Position numbers and translations under genes: made by a program. This document shows positions 35,247 through 45,220 of a stretch of DNA of 62,779 bases, one piece after another; the first letter of the stretch is position 1, and every line of letters starts with the position of its first letter. Under the pieces are notes generated by a model, which had not been told where the DNA came from, made no database searches, and saw only the letters and a program-made list of their open reading frames with translations. The stretch is from the NCBI RefSeq assembly GCF_016428645.1, contig NZ_JAELXW010000052.1, positions 1 through 62,779 on the forward strand. The letters are read 5' to 3'. Source of the DNA: Glycomyces salinus. GTDB lineage: Bacteria > Actinomycetota > Actinomycetes > Mycobacteriales > Micromonosporaceae.

Positions 35247-37331
35247 ATGGCCGAAGAAGAAGAGACCACGGATTTCGAACGCGACGAGTACGGGGACATG
35301 GACGAGGGTCAGTCCCAGTCCCAGTACCAGCAGGCGGCCAACGACCTGATGGTCCAGCCCCACTGCGACACCGGCGACTGCACCGCCGCTCAGGAGGAGC
35401 CCGCCGAGGCGGCGTGGGTGAAACTCATGTCGGCCGTCCCGCAGGCGACCCAGATCAACAACCTGCGCGCCGCCCGCGAGGGCACGATGCTGCTGCCCGA
35501 GGGCAAGACCATGCAGGACCTGGTCGCCTCGATCCGCCCGCAGCCCGAGGCCGACTACGCGCTCGACACCATCCGCGACGAGTGGAGCGACTTCTACGAG
35601 GACTTCCGCACTATCGGACCCAAGCTCGAACAGGGCCTGTCGGACCTGTCGGGCTATTGGAAGGGCGAGGACTTCGACGCCTTCGAGGAGCAGGTCGAGA
35701 TCGTCCTGAAGAACTGCCGGACCATCATCGACGACATCGCCGGAGAGGAGGGCGATGGCGGCGTGGTCAAGCTGCTCGACGACAAGCAGGCCGAGATCTT
35801 CGAGCAGCAGGGCGGCACCGCCTGCGTCTACCCGGCCCCGAAGTTCTACATGGAGGGCACCAGCTGCGGCTCGCACCGCATCCACATCCGCCCCCCGTAC
35901 TACAAGAACTGCGTGATCGAAGCGAACGACGAGATCAAGCACGCGGTCGAGCTGGCCGGGTTCGACCCGACCGTGGTCGACGACATCCAGGACGACCGCG
36001 AGCAGGTCTACCAGAACTGGCTGGAGTACGTCAACAACAACCCCGACTACGAAGTGGACGGTCTCTCCGGCGAGTCCCTGGCCAGGGCCAAGGCCGACGA
36101 GTACGCCGACCAGGCCCTCGTCGACATGGGCGCCAAAGGCTCCGAGCACGTCGAAGAGCAGGCCGCGATCGTCAACGAGGAGGTGACCGACCGCCACAGC
36201 AACGTCGAAGCCCAGGTCACCGAGATCGAGCCCGACGCCAAGCCCGCCGAACCCTCCCAGTTCGGCGGCGACCCCGGCGACGGGCCGCCCCCGCCCGACC
36301 TCGACGGCGGCCCCGACGTCGGCGACATCCCCGAGGTCGGCGGCGGCGACGGACCGCCGGACCTGGACGGCATGGCCGGGCCGGACCCGAACAACCTGAA
36401 CTCGCTCAACTCGGACGGCAGCGGGGGCTCTGGAGGAGAGGGCCTCGGCGGCTACGAAGGGAGCGGCTTCAACGGCGGCGGTTCCCCGCCCGGCGGCTAC
36501 GGCGGCAACGGCGGCCTGAACGGCCTCGACGACGAGAACCCGTTCGGCTCCGACATCGACGACCCCGACAACCTCGGCGGCGACCCGCCCGGCGGCTACG
36601 AGGGCGGCGACCTGGGATCCACCGGCGGCACGCCTACCGGTGGCTACAGCGGCGGCACACCTCCCGGCGGTTACAGCGGCGGTACGCCTCCGGAAGGCTA
36701 CGACGGGAACGGCCTGGACGGCTACGACTCGTTCCAACCCGACGACGAGGTCGGCGGCGGTCTGGCCAGCGGCGGCCCCGGCGGCCTCCCCGGCGGCGGC
36801 GCCCCGCCGACCGGCGGCAGCAGCCCCAACCTGTCCGGCGGCGGGCCGGGCGTGATCGGCGGCGGCACTCCGTCGGGCCTGCGCCCCGGCACCTCGTCGA
36901 GCCCGCGGAACCTGTCGCCCCGCTCCGGAGGCCCTTCCGGCCTGCGTCCGGGCTCCTCGACCGGTCCGCGCGTCCTCAGCGCCCGCCCCACCACCGACGC
37001 CACGGGAACGCGACCGGGTTCCTCGGGCAGCGGCTCCGGCCTGAGACCGGGTTCGTCCGGGACCGGCTCGGGCCTGCGGCCGGGCTCGTCCGCGGCGGGC
37101 GGCCCGCCCGGCAGCGGCGCCGGACGCGGGCTCGGGGGCACCGGTACCGGTGCCGGAACCGGCGCGGGCGGCCGCGGCGGCGGCGTCCACGGCGCTCCCG
37201 GGATGCTCCCGGGCTCTGGCGGCTCCGGCAAGGGCGACGACAGCGAGCACGAACGCCAGTTCTGGCTGGTGGAAGACGAGGACGTGTGGGGCGGCGGACC
37301 CGAATTCGAGGAGGACGACCCCTATGCCTAG
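35247..37331 (+). CDS. Large Gly-rich WxG T7SS protein
   Basis: 694 aa. The helical N-terminal domain carries W138-K-G140 (LSGYWKGEDFDAFEEQ). Four cysteines lie within the first 230 residues. From about residue 340 it is low-complexity: PPGGYxGG and LRPGSS repeats rich in Gly, Pro and Ser. The last 30 residues hold FWLVEDEDVWGG, resembling the (Y/F)LVEDExxW tail seen at the end of many PPE-like actinobacterial T7SS proteins. Probably secreted and wall-associated. Confidence 0.7.
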   Translation: MAEEEETTDFERDEYGDMDEGQSQSQYQQAANDLMVQPHCDTGDCTAAQEEPAEAAWVKLMSAVPQATQINNLRAAREGTMLLPEGKTMQDLVASIRPQPEADYALDTIRDEWSDFYEDFRTIGPKLEQGLSDLSGYWKGEDFDAFEEQVEIVLKNCRTIIDDIAGEEGDGGVVKLLDDKQAEIFEQQGGTACVYPAPKFYMEGTSCGSHRIHIRPPYYKNCVIEANDEIKHAVELAGFDPTVVDDIQDDREQVYQNWLEYVNNNPDYEVDGLSGESLARAKADEYADQALVDMGAKGSEHVEEQAAIVNEEVTDRHSNVEAQVTEIEPDAKPAEPSQFGGDPGDGPPPPDLDGGPDVGDIPEVGGGDGPPDLDGMAGPDPNNLNSLNSDGSGGSGGEGLGGYEGSGFNGGGSPPGGYGGNGGLNGLDDENPFGSDIDDPDNLGGDPPGGYEGGDLGSTGGTPTGGYSGGTPPGGYSGGTPPEGYDGNGLDGYDSFQPDDEVGGGLASGGPGGLPGGGAPPTGGSSPNLSGGGPGVIGGGTPSGLRPGTSSSPRNLSPRSGGPSGLRPGSSTGPRVLSARPTTDATGTRPGSSGSGSGLRPGSSGTGSGLRPGSSAAGGPPGSGAGRGLGGTGTGAGTGAGGRGGGVHGAPGMLPGSGGSGKGDDSEHERQFWLVEDEDVWGGGPEFEEDDPYA

Positions 37332-37379
37332 GCGGTGACCGTGCAGCCGTCTCGCGTCCCGATCTTCTCCTCAGACGGC

Positions 37380-37412
37380 TCGGGCCCGCGGCGAAGATCA
37401 CCGCGGGCCCGA
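37380..37412. terminator. Bidirectional terminator
   Basis: TCGGGCCCGCGG and CCGCGGGCCCGA pair over 12 bp with a 9-nt loop between the convergent Gly-rich and PH-domain genes. Confidence 0.65.
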
Positions 37413-37429
37413 ACTGCGTTCGCGTCGGA

Positions 37430-37954
37430 TCAGGTGCCGTCGCCCTGGGAGGCGCGGCGGTTGCGGTCGTCCTCGGCGAGCTGGTAGATGACGGCCTTCA
37501 CGTCGTCCACCTTGGGCACGTCGATGAGCTCGATCTCGCCGTCGTCGGAGGCGGAGTCGATCTTCATGTCGCCGTAGCCGAGAATCCGCTCGATGATCGA
37601 CTGGGTGTAGGAGACGGTGTTGACCCGGGCAAGGGGGATATGGCGGCTCTCGCGGGTGACCAGTCCTTCGCGCCACATCACGCGCTGGTCGGTGATCACG
37701 TAGTGGGTCGACTGCCAGTTGATCCACGGGATCACCGACAGCCACACCAGCAGTCCGATGAAGACGACGACCTCGGCCACGATGAGCCAGATCTTCGGAT
37801 CCCAGTCCAGCTGGGCGGTGTAGTAGATGGCGATGGCCGCGATGAGCAGGAAGACGACGAACCACAGAACGGGCCCGACGGCCTCCTTCCAGTGCGGCCT
37901 GGTGTGGAGCTTGACCTCTTCGCCTCGGGCAAGCTGGTCATCGGGATAACCCAT
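37430..37954 (-). CDS. Membrane protein with bacterial PH domain (bPH2, YdbS-like)
   Basis: 174 aa. Two membrane helices (about 26-48 and 57-78) are followed by a PH domain with YVITDQRVMWREGLVTRESRHIPLARV and ILGYGDMKIDSASDDG. Start 37954 is supported by GGAGG upstream. Function unknown beyond family. Confidence 0.88.
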   Translation of the reverse strand: MGYPDDQLARGEEVKLHTRPHWKEAVGPVLWFVVFLLIAAIAIYYTAQLDWDPKIWLIVAEVVVFIGLLVWLSVIPWINWQSTHYVITDQRVMWREGLVTRESRHIPLARVNTVSYTQSIIERILGYGDMKIDSASDDGEIELIDVPKVDDVKAVIYQLAEDDRNRRASQGDGT

Positions 37955-38078
37955 GGCGGTGACCTCCAGGATCAAACAACGGGCGAGGGCGGAATTCGAG
38001 TATTAAGCACAGTCACAGTACATCACCTCGACCGAGCGTACGGTCGCCGGATTTGCTCAACCGAACGCAATTCACCTC

Positions 38079-38858
38079 TTAGGACACCCAGCCGTTCCGG
38101 GCCGCGTACCAGCCGAGCTGGATGCGGGTGTCCACCTCGGCCAGATCCATCAGGTCCCGCACCCGACGCTGCACCGTGCGCAGCCCGATACCCAGCTTGG
38201 AGGCGATCGACTGGTCGGTCAGGCCCGCGATGAGCAGGCTCAGCAGGAGCGCGTCGTCCTCGCCGATCGGCGAGGCGCCCGAGCCGCGCAGCGGTGCCGG
38301 GACCGCGTCGGCCCACAGCTGCTCGAACAGCGCCGCGGCCAGCGCCACGACCGACCGGTTCGCGGTGGCGATCGCCCGCGGCCGGTGCGCGCCGGGTTCC
38401 TCCACGAAGATCGTGTGCTCGTCGACGATCAGGAGCTTGAGCGGCAGCCGCCCCGAGAAGCGGATCTCGTCGCCCCGGTCGATCGACCGCTTGAGGTGGT
38501 CGGCCTCCGGGTCGGCCTCGAAGAGTTCCCGGTCGTACAGCAGCCGGTAGCGCACTCCGCGGTCGGCGAGCCGCCGGTGCTGCTCACCGTCGGGCGGGGG
38601 CAGGACGATCGGCGGCTTGACGAAGGTGCGGATGCTCTCGACGGCCGTCTCCCGCAACCGGGACAGCCGCTCCTTGACGGCCCGCGCGCCGGTCACCTGC
38701 TCCCAGCGGCCCCGGTCGTCCCCGCCCGACTCCGCGGCGCGGTGGAGCTCGATGAGGTCGCGCATCGCCTCGTAGCCGGCCCGGGCCGTGCCCAGCAGCC
38801 GCTCGTGGCGGGGGTCGAGCGCCGCTTCCTCGGCCCCGTCTCGCTTGCCCTCGGTCAA
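38079..38858 (-). CDS. LuxR-family transcriptional regulator
   Basis: About 259 aa with a C-terminal HTH ([35 protein letters not shown]). The N-terminal two thirds resemble the sensing part of TrmB/LuxR single-component regulators. TTG 38858 with GGGAGCGGAGG upstream is chosen. It lies 11 bp after birA on the same strand. Confidence 0.78.
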   Translation of the reverse strand: MTEGKRDGAEEAALDPRHERLLGTARAGYEAMRDLIELHRAAESGGDDRGRWEQVTGARAVKERLSRLRETAVESIRTFVKPPIVLPPPDGEQHRRLADRGVRYRLLYDRELFEADPEADHLKRSIDRGDEIRFSGRLPLKLLIVDEHTIFVEEPGAHRPRAIATANRSVVALAAALFEQLWADAVPAPLRGSGASPIGEDDALLLSLLIAGLTDQSIASKLGIGLRTVQRRVRDLMDLAEVDTRIQLGWYAARNGWVS

Positions 38859-38869
38859 CCTCCGCTCCC

Positions 38870-39676
38870 TCAGTCGCGCCTTCGGAGATGGACGATGTCC
38901 CCGGCCGCGACGCTCAGTCTGCCCTCGGATCCCGCGCCGTCGGGCTCGATGACCAGGCGCCCGTCGCCGAGGACGTCGACCGCGGTGCCTCTGGTCGTCT
39001 CCCCGTCCGGGAAGGAGACCTCGACGCGGCGCCCGAGCGTGGCCGAGTACTCGCGCCAGCGCTGGACGACGTGGTCCGGGCCGGAGTCGTTCCAGGTGCG
39101 GTAGACGGCCGCGAAGTGGGCCAGGAAGTGGGCGGCCAGCTCGGCCCGGTCGACCGTCGCGGCCCCGGCCAGCAGCAGCGAGGTCGCCTCCGGGACCGGC
39201 AGTTCGGATTCGGTCAGCGAGACGTTGAGCCCCAGACCCAGCACGACCGCGCCGTTCTCGGCCGTGGCGAGGATGCCGCAGACCTTCCGGCCGTCGATCA
39301 GGACGTCGTTGGGCCACTTGAGCTTCGCGCTCACCCCGGCGACCGCCCTGAGGGTCTCCTCCAGGGCGACCGCGGCGGCCAGGTTCAGCGTGCCCCACTG
39401 GCCGCGGTCGGCCGTGGGCCGCAGCAGCATCGACATCATCAGCCCGGCCCCGGCCGGGCACTGCCACTGCCGGTCCATGCGCCCGCGGCCGGCGGTCTGC
39501 TGCTCGGCGACCAGCACGCGCCCCTCGGCGGCCCCGTGGCGAGCGGCCCCGGCCAGGTCCGCATTCGTCGAACCTGTGACCTCCACCACGTCCAATTCGG
39601 TCCAGAAGTCGGACTTCTCCGACAGCAGCGCCCAGAGCTGGTGCCGGTCCAGTGGCGATCTCGTCGGTGTGCTCAC
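38870..39676 (-). CDS. birA: Biotin-[acetyl-CoA-carboxylase] ligase
   Basis: Attaches biotin to the carboxylase carrier protein; 268 aa without a DNA-binding domain, so class I. Motifs: [15 protein letters not shown] (biotinyl-AMP loop), [17 protein letters not shown] and a C-terminal SH3-like domain. It is divergent from accD5, whose product acts with a biotinylated subunit. TACGCT lies 6 nt before the GTG. Confidence 0.94.
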   Translation of the reverse strand: MSTPTRSPLDRHQLWALLSEKSDFWTELDVVEVTGSTNADLAGAARHGAAEGRVLVAEQQTAGRGRMDRQWQCPAGAGLMMSMLLRPTADRGQWGTLNLAAAVALEETLRAVAGVSAKLKWPNDVLIDGRKVCGILATAENGAVVLGLGLNVSLTESELPVPEATSLLLAGAATVDRAELAAHFLAHFAAVYRTWNDSGPDHVVQRWREYSATLGRRVEVSFPDGETTRGTAVDVLGDGRLVIEPDGAGSEGRLSVAAGDIVHLRRRD

Positions 39677-39718
39677 GCACCAAGCGTAGATGCAAACGGG
39701 GCGGATACGATCCGAAGC

Positions 39719-41293
39719 GTGACCGACATCGACATCCACACGACGGCCGGGAAGCTCGCCGATCTGGCCGAGCGCCTCGACGAGGCGGCCACGGGCAACA
39801 CCCGCGCTATCGAGAAGCAGCATGAGAAGGGCAAGCGCACCGCTCGCGAGCGCCTCGAGGCGCTGCTCGACGAGGGGTCGTTCGTCGAGGTGGACGCCCT
39901 CGCGCGCCACCGCTCCACCAACTTCGGCATGGAGGCCAACCGGCCCTATGGCGACGGCGTCGTCACCGGCTACGGCACCATCGAAGGCCGCGAGGTCTGC
40001 GTGTTCGCCCAGGATTTCACCGTCCTCGGCGGCTCGCTCGGGCAGGTCTCGGGCGAGAAGATCACCAAGATCCAGGACCTGGCCCTGCGCACCGGCCGCC
40101 CCCTGATCGGCATCTCCGACTCCGGCGGCGCCCGCATCCAGGAGGGCGTGGCCTCCCTGGGCGGCTACGGCGACATCTTCTTCCGCAACGTGCGCGCCTC
40201 CGGCGTCATCCCCCAGATCTCGCTGATCATGGGCCCGTGCGCCGGCGGGGCGGTCTACTCCCCGGCGATCACCGACTTCACCGTCATGGTCGACCAGACC
40301 AGCCACATGTTCATCACCGGCCCCGACGTGGTCCGGGCCGTCACCGGCGAGGACGTGGGCATGGAGGAGCTCGGCGGGGGCCGCACCCACAACGCGGTGG
40401 CCGGCAATGCGCACTACCTGGCCTCCGACGAGACCGACGCGCTTGAGTACGTCAAGCACCTGCTGTCGTACCTGCCGTCGAACAACCTCGACGAGCCGCC
40501 GGTCTACGAGTCCAAGGACGTCGAACTCGACCTCAACGGCACCGACTACGCGCTGGACGGCCTCATCCCAGACTCGGCCAACCAGCCCTACGACATGCAC
40601 AAGGTCATCGAGACCGTCCTCGACGAGGGCGAGTTCCTCGAGACCCAGGAGCTGTTCGCCAAGAACATCATCACCGGCTTCGGCCGCCTGGACGGCCGCC
40701 CGGTCGGCATCGTCGCCAACCAGCCGATGCACTTCGCCGGAACCCTCGACATCGACGCCTCGGAGAAGGCCGCGCGGTTCATCCGCTTCTGCGACGCCTT
40801 CAACATCCCGGTGATCACCTTCGTCGACGTCCCCGGTTTCCTGCCGGGCACCAGCCAGGAGCACGACGGCATCATCCGCCGCGGCGCCAAGCTCATCTAC
40901 GCCTACGCCGAGGCCACCGTCCCCAAGCTGACGGTCATCACCCGCAAGAACTACGGCGGCGCGTACTGCGTCATGGGCTCCAAGCACGTCGGCGCCGACC
41001 TCAACCTGGCCTGGCCGACCGCCGAGATCGCCGTCATGGGCTCGCAGGGCGCGGTCAACATCCTCTACCGGCGCGAGCTCGCCAAGGCCGACGACGAGCA
41101 GGCCAAGCGGGCCGAGCTGATGGCCGAGTACGAGGAGAAGCTGAACAACCCCTACACCGCCGCCGAGCTGGGCTACATCGACGCGGTCATCCAGCCGCAC
41201 CAGACCCGGGCCCAGCTGGTGAGGGGTCTGCGCATGACCGGTTCCAAGCGCGACGAGCTGCCGGCGAAGAAGCACGGCAACATCCCGCTGTAG
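39719..41293 (+). CDS. accD5: Acyl-CoA carboxylase beta (carboxyltransferase) subunit
   Basis: 524 aa crotonase-fold carboxyltransferase that moves carboxyl from biotin to acetyl- or propionyl-CoA. Seen: [23 protein letters not shown] and [10 protein letters not shown] oxyanion segments. The PccB/AccD5 type is used for methylmalonyl-CoA and fatty-acid synthesis. GTG start with TACGAT 7 nt upstream. AccE is encoded two genes further on. Confidence 0.94.
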   Translation: MTDIDIHTTAGKLADLAERLDEAATGNTRAIEKQHEKGKRTARERLEALLDEGSFVEVDALARHRSTNFGMEANRPYGDGVVTGYGTIEGREVCVFAQDFTVLGGSLGQVSGEKITKIQDLALRTGRPLIGISDSGGARIQEGVASLGGYGDIFFRNVRASGVIPQISLIMGPCAGGAVYSPAITDFTVMVDQTSHMFITGPDVVRAVTGEDVGMEELGGGRTHNAVAGNAHYLASDETDALEYVKHLLSYLPSNNLDEPPVYESKDVELDLNGTDYALDGLIPDSANQPYDMHKVIETVLDEGEFLETQELFAKNIITGFGRLDGRPVGIVANQPMHFAGTLDIDASEKAARFIRFCDAFNIPVITFVDVPGFLPGTSQEHDGIIRRGAKLIYAYAEATVPKLTVITRKNYGGAYCVMGSKHVGADLNLAWPTAEIAVMGSQGAVNILYRRELAKADDEQAKRAELMAEYEEKLNNPYTAAELGYIDAVIQPHQTRAQLVRGLRMTGSKRDELPAKKHGNIPL

Positions 41294-41467
41294 CACCGCG
41301 GGGGTCGGCCCCGACTCAGAACCCGCCCGCGGGGCCAATCTATGGCTCGCGAGCTTCGCCAAGACTGCCGACCGAACCACTCCCATCCGTCGGGCCCCAT
41401 CCGGGTACCGTCTTATACAGCCGGGGGAAGCGGGACATTTCGTCCTGCCCGAGATTGGGAGTGGGCC

Positions 41468-42478
41468 ATGACACAGTCTGTAGGAATGCTGCCTGGGCAC
41501 TTGACCAGGCGGTACGCCATGTTGATCGACGTCGGCTACCTCTACGCGGCGGCGGCTGAGCTGCTGCTCGACGCGACCTCTCGGAAGGATTATCGCGTCG
41601 ACGCCGAAAAGCTGATCGCCACGTTGATGGAGCGGGCCGCGCACCGCATCTCGGACGGCGAACTGCTGCGGTTGTACTGGTTCGACGCCGCCCGCGACCG
41701 GGTGCCGACCGTCGACCAGCGCGTCATCGCCGACATGGAATACGTCAAGGTCCGCCTCGGGAACCTCAACTCGCGCGGCCAGCAGAAGGGCGTCGACGCC
41801 CAGATCCGGTCCGACCTGGAGCTGCTGGCCCGCCACCGCGCCATCCATGAGGCGATCCTCCTGGCCGGAGACGAGGACATGGTCCCGGCCGTGGAGATCG
41901 CCCAGACCTACGGCGTGCGCATCCACCTCTGGGGCGTCGAGCCGCCCTACGGCACCAACCAGGCCGAGCGCCTGGTCTGGGAGGCCGACACCGTCGAGAC
42001 CATCGAGTCCGAGGAGCTCAAACCGCATTTCGCCAAGAACGGGACCGCCGCCCAGGCGACCCGTTCGATGGTCGGCGCGCCGATGGCCGAGCCCGAGCCG
42101 ACCGTGCCGAGTCCAGCGGCGGTGTTCGGCCGCCGCGAGTCGGTCGCGGTCACCATGAACGCCGCCGAGGCGCTCGCCCAGGCCGAGTCGGCGCGGCCGA
42201 AGTTCGTCCGGACCACGCAGACCGGCGAGAAGCTCGACCCCGAGACGGTGAAATCGGTGGGGGAGTACGTCGGGCACAAGTGGCTGCTAACCCGGGGCGC
42301 CGACAATATAGCCGACCTCCTGCCCGGCCCGCAGCTGCCGACGGTCATAGACAAGGAGCTTCTGGTGGAAGCCGAGAAGGAACTCGGCTACTCTCTACGC
42401 GACCACCCCGAAGCCCGGATCTGGGTCCGCGACGGCTTCTGGGAGAGGGTCCACCGCGAATTCGACTTCGAGGAGTGA
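41468..42478 (+). CDS. NYN-domain (PIN-like) putative ribonuclease
   Basis: 336 aa. The NYN fold shows acidic residues in AMLIDVGYLYAAA, the later D of YWFDAARD, and ILLAGDEDMVPAVEIAQ, which fit a metal-dependent RNase. A C-terminal helical part (from about 265) is conserved in pattern. GGGAG precedes ATG 41468. It stands between accD5 and accE, which usually adjoin. Confidence 0.82.
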   Translation: MTQSVGMLPGHLTRRYAMLIDVGYLYAAAAELLLDATSRKDYRVDAEKLIATLMERAAHRISDGELLRLYWFDAARDRVPTVDQRVIADMEYVKVRLGNLNSRGQQKGVDAQIRSDLELLARHRAIHEAILLAGDEDMVPAVEIAQTYGVRIHLWGVEPPYGTNQAERLVWEADTVETIESEELKPHFAKNGTAAQATRSMVGAPMAEPEPTVPSPAAVFGRRESVAVTMNAAEALAQAESARPKFVRTTQTGEKLDPETVKSVGEYVGHKWLLTRGADNIADLLPGPQLPTVIDKELLVEAEKELGYSLRDHPEARIWVRDGFWERVHREFDFEE

Positions 42479-42485
42479 GAAGCCG

Positions 42486-42701
42486 ATGAGCACAGCGCTC
42501 AAGGTCCTCCGGGGCAACCCCACGGACGAGGAGCTGGCGGCCATCGTGGGCGTCATCGCCGCGCTGCCGCGCGAAGAGGCCCCGGAGGAGACAGGCCCGA
42601 GCCGGAGCCGCGCCGCCTGGAGCAATCCGGGCCTGCGGCTGCGGGTGCGCCGCTCCTGGCGCGAGGCGGCCGTCCCGGCCCGCAGGGGCATGGACCGGTG
42701 A
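42486..42701 (+). CDS. accE: Acyl-CoA carboxylase epsilon subunit
   Basis: 71 aa. The start VLRGNPTDEELAAIVGVI is the AccE signature and the basic C terminus (WSNPGLRLR...SWREAAVPAR) fits. AccE stabilises the AccA-AccD complex in actinobacteria. It overlaps maf by 4 bp. Confidence 0.88.
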   Translation: MSTALKVLRGNPTDEELAAIVGVIAALPREEAPEETGPSRSRAAWSNPGLRLRVRRSWREAAVPARRGMDR

Positions 42702-43291
42702 CTCGGCCCTTCGTTCTGGCCTCGGCCTCTCCGGCGCGACGCAAGCTGCTGTCCGAGGCCGGCATCGACCCCGAGGTGATCGTCTCCGGCGTCGACGAGT
42801 CGCGGGTGATGGCCCACGACGCGGCCCAACTGGCCGGCGCCCTGGCCGAGATGAAGGCCGGAGCCGTGCTCGACATGGTCGGCCCCACCTCGCTGGTGCT
42901 CGGCTGCGACTCGGTGCTGGACTTCGGCGGCGAGATCCTCGGCAAGCCCGGGAGCGCCGAGGAGGCGACCGCCAGGTGGAAGCGCATGCGGGGCCGCTCC
43001 GGCGTCCTCTACACCGGGCACTGCCTGATCGACGTGAGCGCCGACCGGAAGGTGCTGCGCACCTCGGGCACGAAGGTCCACTTCGCCGAGGTCTCGGACG
43101 CCGAGATCGCCGCCTACGTCGCGACCGGCGAGCCGCTGCACGTGGCCGGATCGTTCACGCTCGACGGCTACGGCTCGGCCTTCATCGACCGGATCGAGGG
43201 CGATCCGGGCACCGTGATCGGGCTGTCGATGCCGCTGCTGCGGACCATGCTCGGCGAACTCGAGACCGCCCTGACCGACCTGTGGCGGTGA
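42698..43291 (+). CDS. maf: Maf family nucleoside triphosphate pyrophosphatase
   Basis: 197 aa. Start LASASPARRKLLSEAGI and the acidic catalytic loop GCDSVLDFGGEILGKP match Maf, a house-cleaning NTP pyrophosphatase. GTG start overlaps accE (GTGA). Confidence 0.94.
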   Translation: MTRPFVLASASPARRKLLSEAGIDPEVIVSGVDESRVMAHDAAQLAGALAEMKAGAVLDMVGPTSLVLGCDSVLDFGGEILGKPGSAEEATARWKRMRGRSGVLYTGHCLIDVSADRKVLRTSGTKVHFAEVSDAEIAAYVATGEPLHVAGSFTLDGYGSAFIDRIEGDPGTVIGLSMPLLRTMLGELETALTDLWR

Positions 43292-43351
43292 GTCCCGGCC
43301 GTTCTTCGCGGATCCGGCGAGCTCCCTGAGGCCGGTCCGTAGACTCGACCC

Positions 43352-44302
43352 GTGGCGCGGACCGGGGCGGGTCGGAGTGAGTCGGTGAAGACCGAGAGCG
43401 TGGTGACCGTCGTGGTGGCCGCGCTGATGAACTTCGGCATCGCGGTGGCCAAACTCGTTGCCGGCGTCCTCAGCGGCTCGGCGGCGATGGTCTCCGAGGC
43501 CGCCCACTCGGCGGCCGACACCGTCAACGAGGGGATGCTCTACGCCGCGCTGCGCTCCAGCGCCAGGCCCGCCGACGCGGCCCACCCCTTCGGGTACGGG
43601 AACGCCGCCTACCTGTGGGCGGCGCTGGCCGCGGCGCTCACCTTCGTCGCCGGCGGACTGTTCTCGATCACCCACGGCCTCCACTCGATCGACTCCGGCG
43701 GCGAGGCCGACTACCTGGTCTCCTACATCGTGCTCGCGGTCGCCTTCGTGATGGAGGGGATCTCGTTCGGGCGCACGGTCAAGCAGGTGCGCTCGGAGTC
43801 GCGGCGGTGGCGGACCCGGCCGGTGACCCTCCTGCGGCGGACCCCCGACACGAGCCTGAAGGCGGTGTTCCTGGAGGACGCGGCGGCGCTGATCGGCCTG
43901 CTGGTGGCCGCGCTCGGCCTGGCGCTCACCGAGGTCACCGGCGATCCGGTCTTCGACGGCGCGGCCTCGGTCGTGATCGGCGTGCTGCTGGTGGCCGTGG
44001 CCGTCATCCTCGGTCAGGCCAATGTGTCGCTGCTGGTGGGGAAGGCCGTGCCCGAGCGGCTGCGCGATCTGATCCGGGCCGAGATGGAACTGGCCGAGGA
44101 CATCGACGCGGTCGGCGACCTGCTGACCCTCCACCTGGGGCCCACCTCGGTGCTGGTGGCGGCCCGCGTCGACTTCCGCGACGGGGCCACCGGGGCGGCC
44201 GTCGAGCGGACCGGGCGGGAGGTCGAGGACCGGCTGCGGGAGCGGTTCCCGTCGATCCAGTACGTCTTCCTCACCCCGTACGGCCCGCCCGACGGCGACT
44301 GA
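43352..44302 (+). CDS. Cation diffusion facilitator transporter
   Basis: 316 aa, about six membrane helices and a C-terminal cytoplasmic domain. Metal sites: S/D-rich SEAAHSAADTVNEG (helix II) and AVFLEDAAALIG (helix V), where E replaces the first D. HPFGYG follows helix II. Exports divalent cations such as Zn or Mn by proton exchange. TAGACT lies 6 nt before GTG. Confidence 0.9.
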   Translation: MARTGAGRSESVKTESVVTVVVAALMNFGIAVAKLVAGVLSGSAAMVSEAAHSAADTVNEGMLYAALRSSARPADAAHPFGYGNAAYLWAALAAALTFVAGGLFSITHGLHSIDSGGEADYLVSYIVLAVAFVMEGISFGRTVKQVRSESRRWRTRPVTLLRRTPDTSLKAVFLEDAAALIGLLVAALGLALTEVTGDPVFDGAASVVIGVLLVAVAVILGQANVSLLVGKAVPERLRDLIRAEMELAEDIDAVGDLLTLHLGPTSVLVAARVDFRDGATGAAVERTGREVEDRLRERFPSIQYVFLTPYGPPDGD

Positions 44303-44307
44303 AGGCG

Positions 44308-44850
44308 CTAATCGCGCCACTTGATGCCGCATCCGGTGGACGGGTGGTGGGGCTCGGGCACCGGCTCGCCCTTGCGGACCTGCTCGATGGCCGCGGCCAG
44401 GTACTCGCCGGTGACCGGCACGCCGTTGCCGGGGGTCGAGCCGTCGAAGGCGCCGCGGTAGGCCAGCTTGCGGTCGGGCCCGTAGAGGAAGAAGTCCGGG
44501 GTGCAGGCGGCGTTGTAGGCGCGACCGACCTCTTGGGACTCGTCGACCAGGTACGGGAAGCTCCATCCGGTGCGAGCGACCTGCTCGGCCAGCCCGGAGG
44601 GGGCGTCGTCGGGGTAGTTCTCGGCGTCGTTGGTGCAGATGGCGACCACGTCGAGGTCGGCTTGAGAGGCCGTGAACTCGGCGAACGCCTGCTCGATGTG
44701 CTTGACGTAGGGGCAGTGGTTGCAGATGAACGCGACCAGCAGCGCCGGCGCGTCGAAATCGGACAGCGAACGCTCGATCCCGTCGAGGTCGGAGAGGGTG
44801 AAATCGGGAGCGGGTGTTCCGAGCGGAACCATATTCGAACCGATGGCCAT
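44308..44850 (-). CDS. AhpC/TSA-like thioredoxin-family protein
   Basis: 180 aa. PAPDFTLSDLDG and the active-site segment FICNHCPYVKH place it in the thioredoxin-family group with NHCPY. GAGGAG precedes ATG 44850. Cytoplasmic; probably a peroxide or thiol reductase. Confidence 0.87.
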   Translation of the reverse strand: MAIGSNMVPLGTPAPDFTLSDLDGIERSLSDFDAPALLVAFICNHCPYVKHIEQAFAEFTASQADLDVVAICTNDAENYPDDAPSGLAEQVARTGWSFPYLVDESQEVGRAYNAACTPDFFLYGPDRKLAYRGAFDGSTPGNGVPVTGEYLAAAIEQVRKGEPVPEPHHPSTGCGIKWRD

Positions 44851-45220
44851 GACTGTCGCACTCCTCAGTAGGTCGATGGTCGCTTCAATCCTAGGGAGCC
44901 GATCCGCCGGGGGCAACGACGATGAACTGACGTGCCGCCCAACCCTTCGGGATGGGCGGCGGGACCCCGGGCCAGGTAAACGGGGCCCCGCCGCGGGCCG
45001 CCCGTCTACCCCACGTCGCCGGGCGGCCCCCTGGTGATGGAGGCTATGTCTTTCGTCGAGCAGACTCTGCGTCGCCGTTCCACCACTTGAGTGCGCAGAA
45101 ATAACGTACAACGGCATAATCGACTTGCGAAGTCAAAAACCTGACAGGTGCAGACATTGCTATTCGGGCATGTGATTTCGTTGTTGGCCCCGCCCGACCG
45201 GCGGCCGTAGGGTTTGGGCC
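44851..45220. other. 370-bp region with several strong hairpins
   Basis: No gene seen. On the side next to the thioredoxin-like gene there are dyads: GCCGCCC...TTCG...GGGCGGC (44934-44960), then complementary runs of GGGGCCCC and GGCCGCCCG up to about 45035. This could be a structured 5' leader of that gene or a terminator cluster. The right part is AT-richer and carries the GNAT promoter (TAGGGT at 45208). Confidence 0.4.

Noticed and set aside
36440-37200. Repetitive DNA in the Gly-rich T7SS gene, considered as a CRISPR or tandem-repeat array
   Set aside because: Repeats are imperfect, coding and in frame (PPGGY, LRPGSS); there are no regular spacers and no cas genes.
39677-42277. Long minus-strand frame continuing upstream of birA, antisense to accD5 and the NYN gene
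   Set aside because: Only the part from GTG 39676 is birA. The rest mirrors strong plus-strand genes and shows no family.
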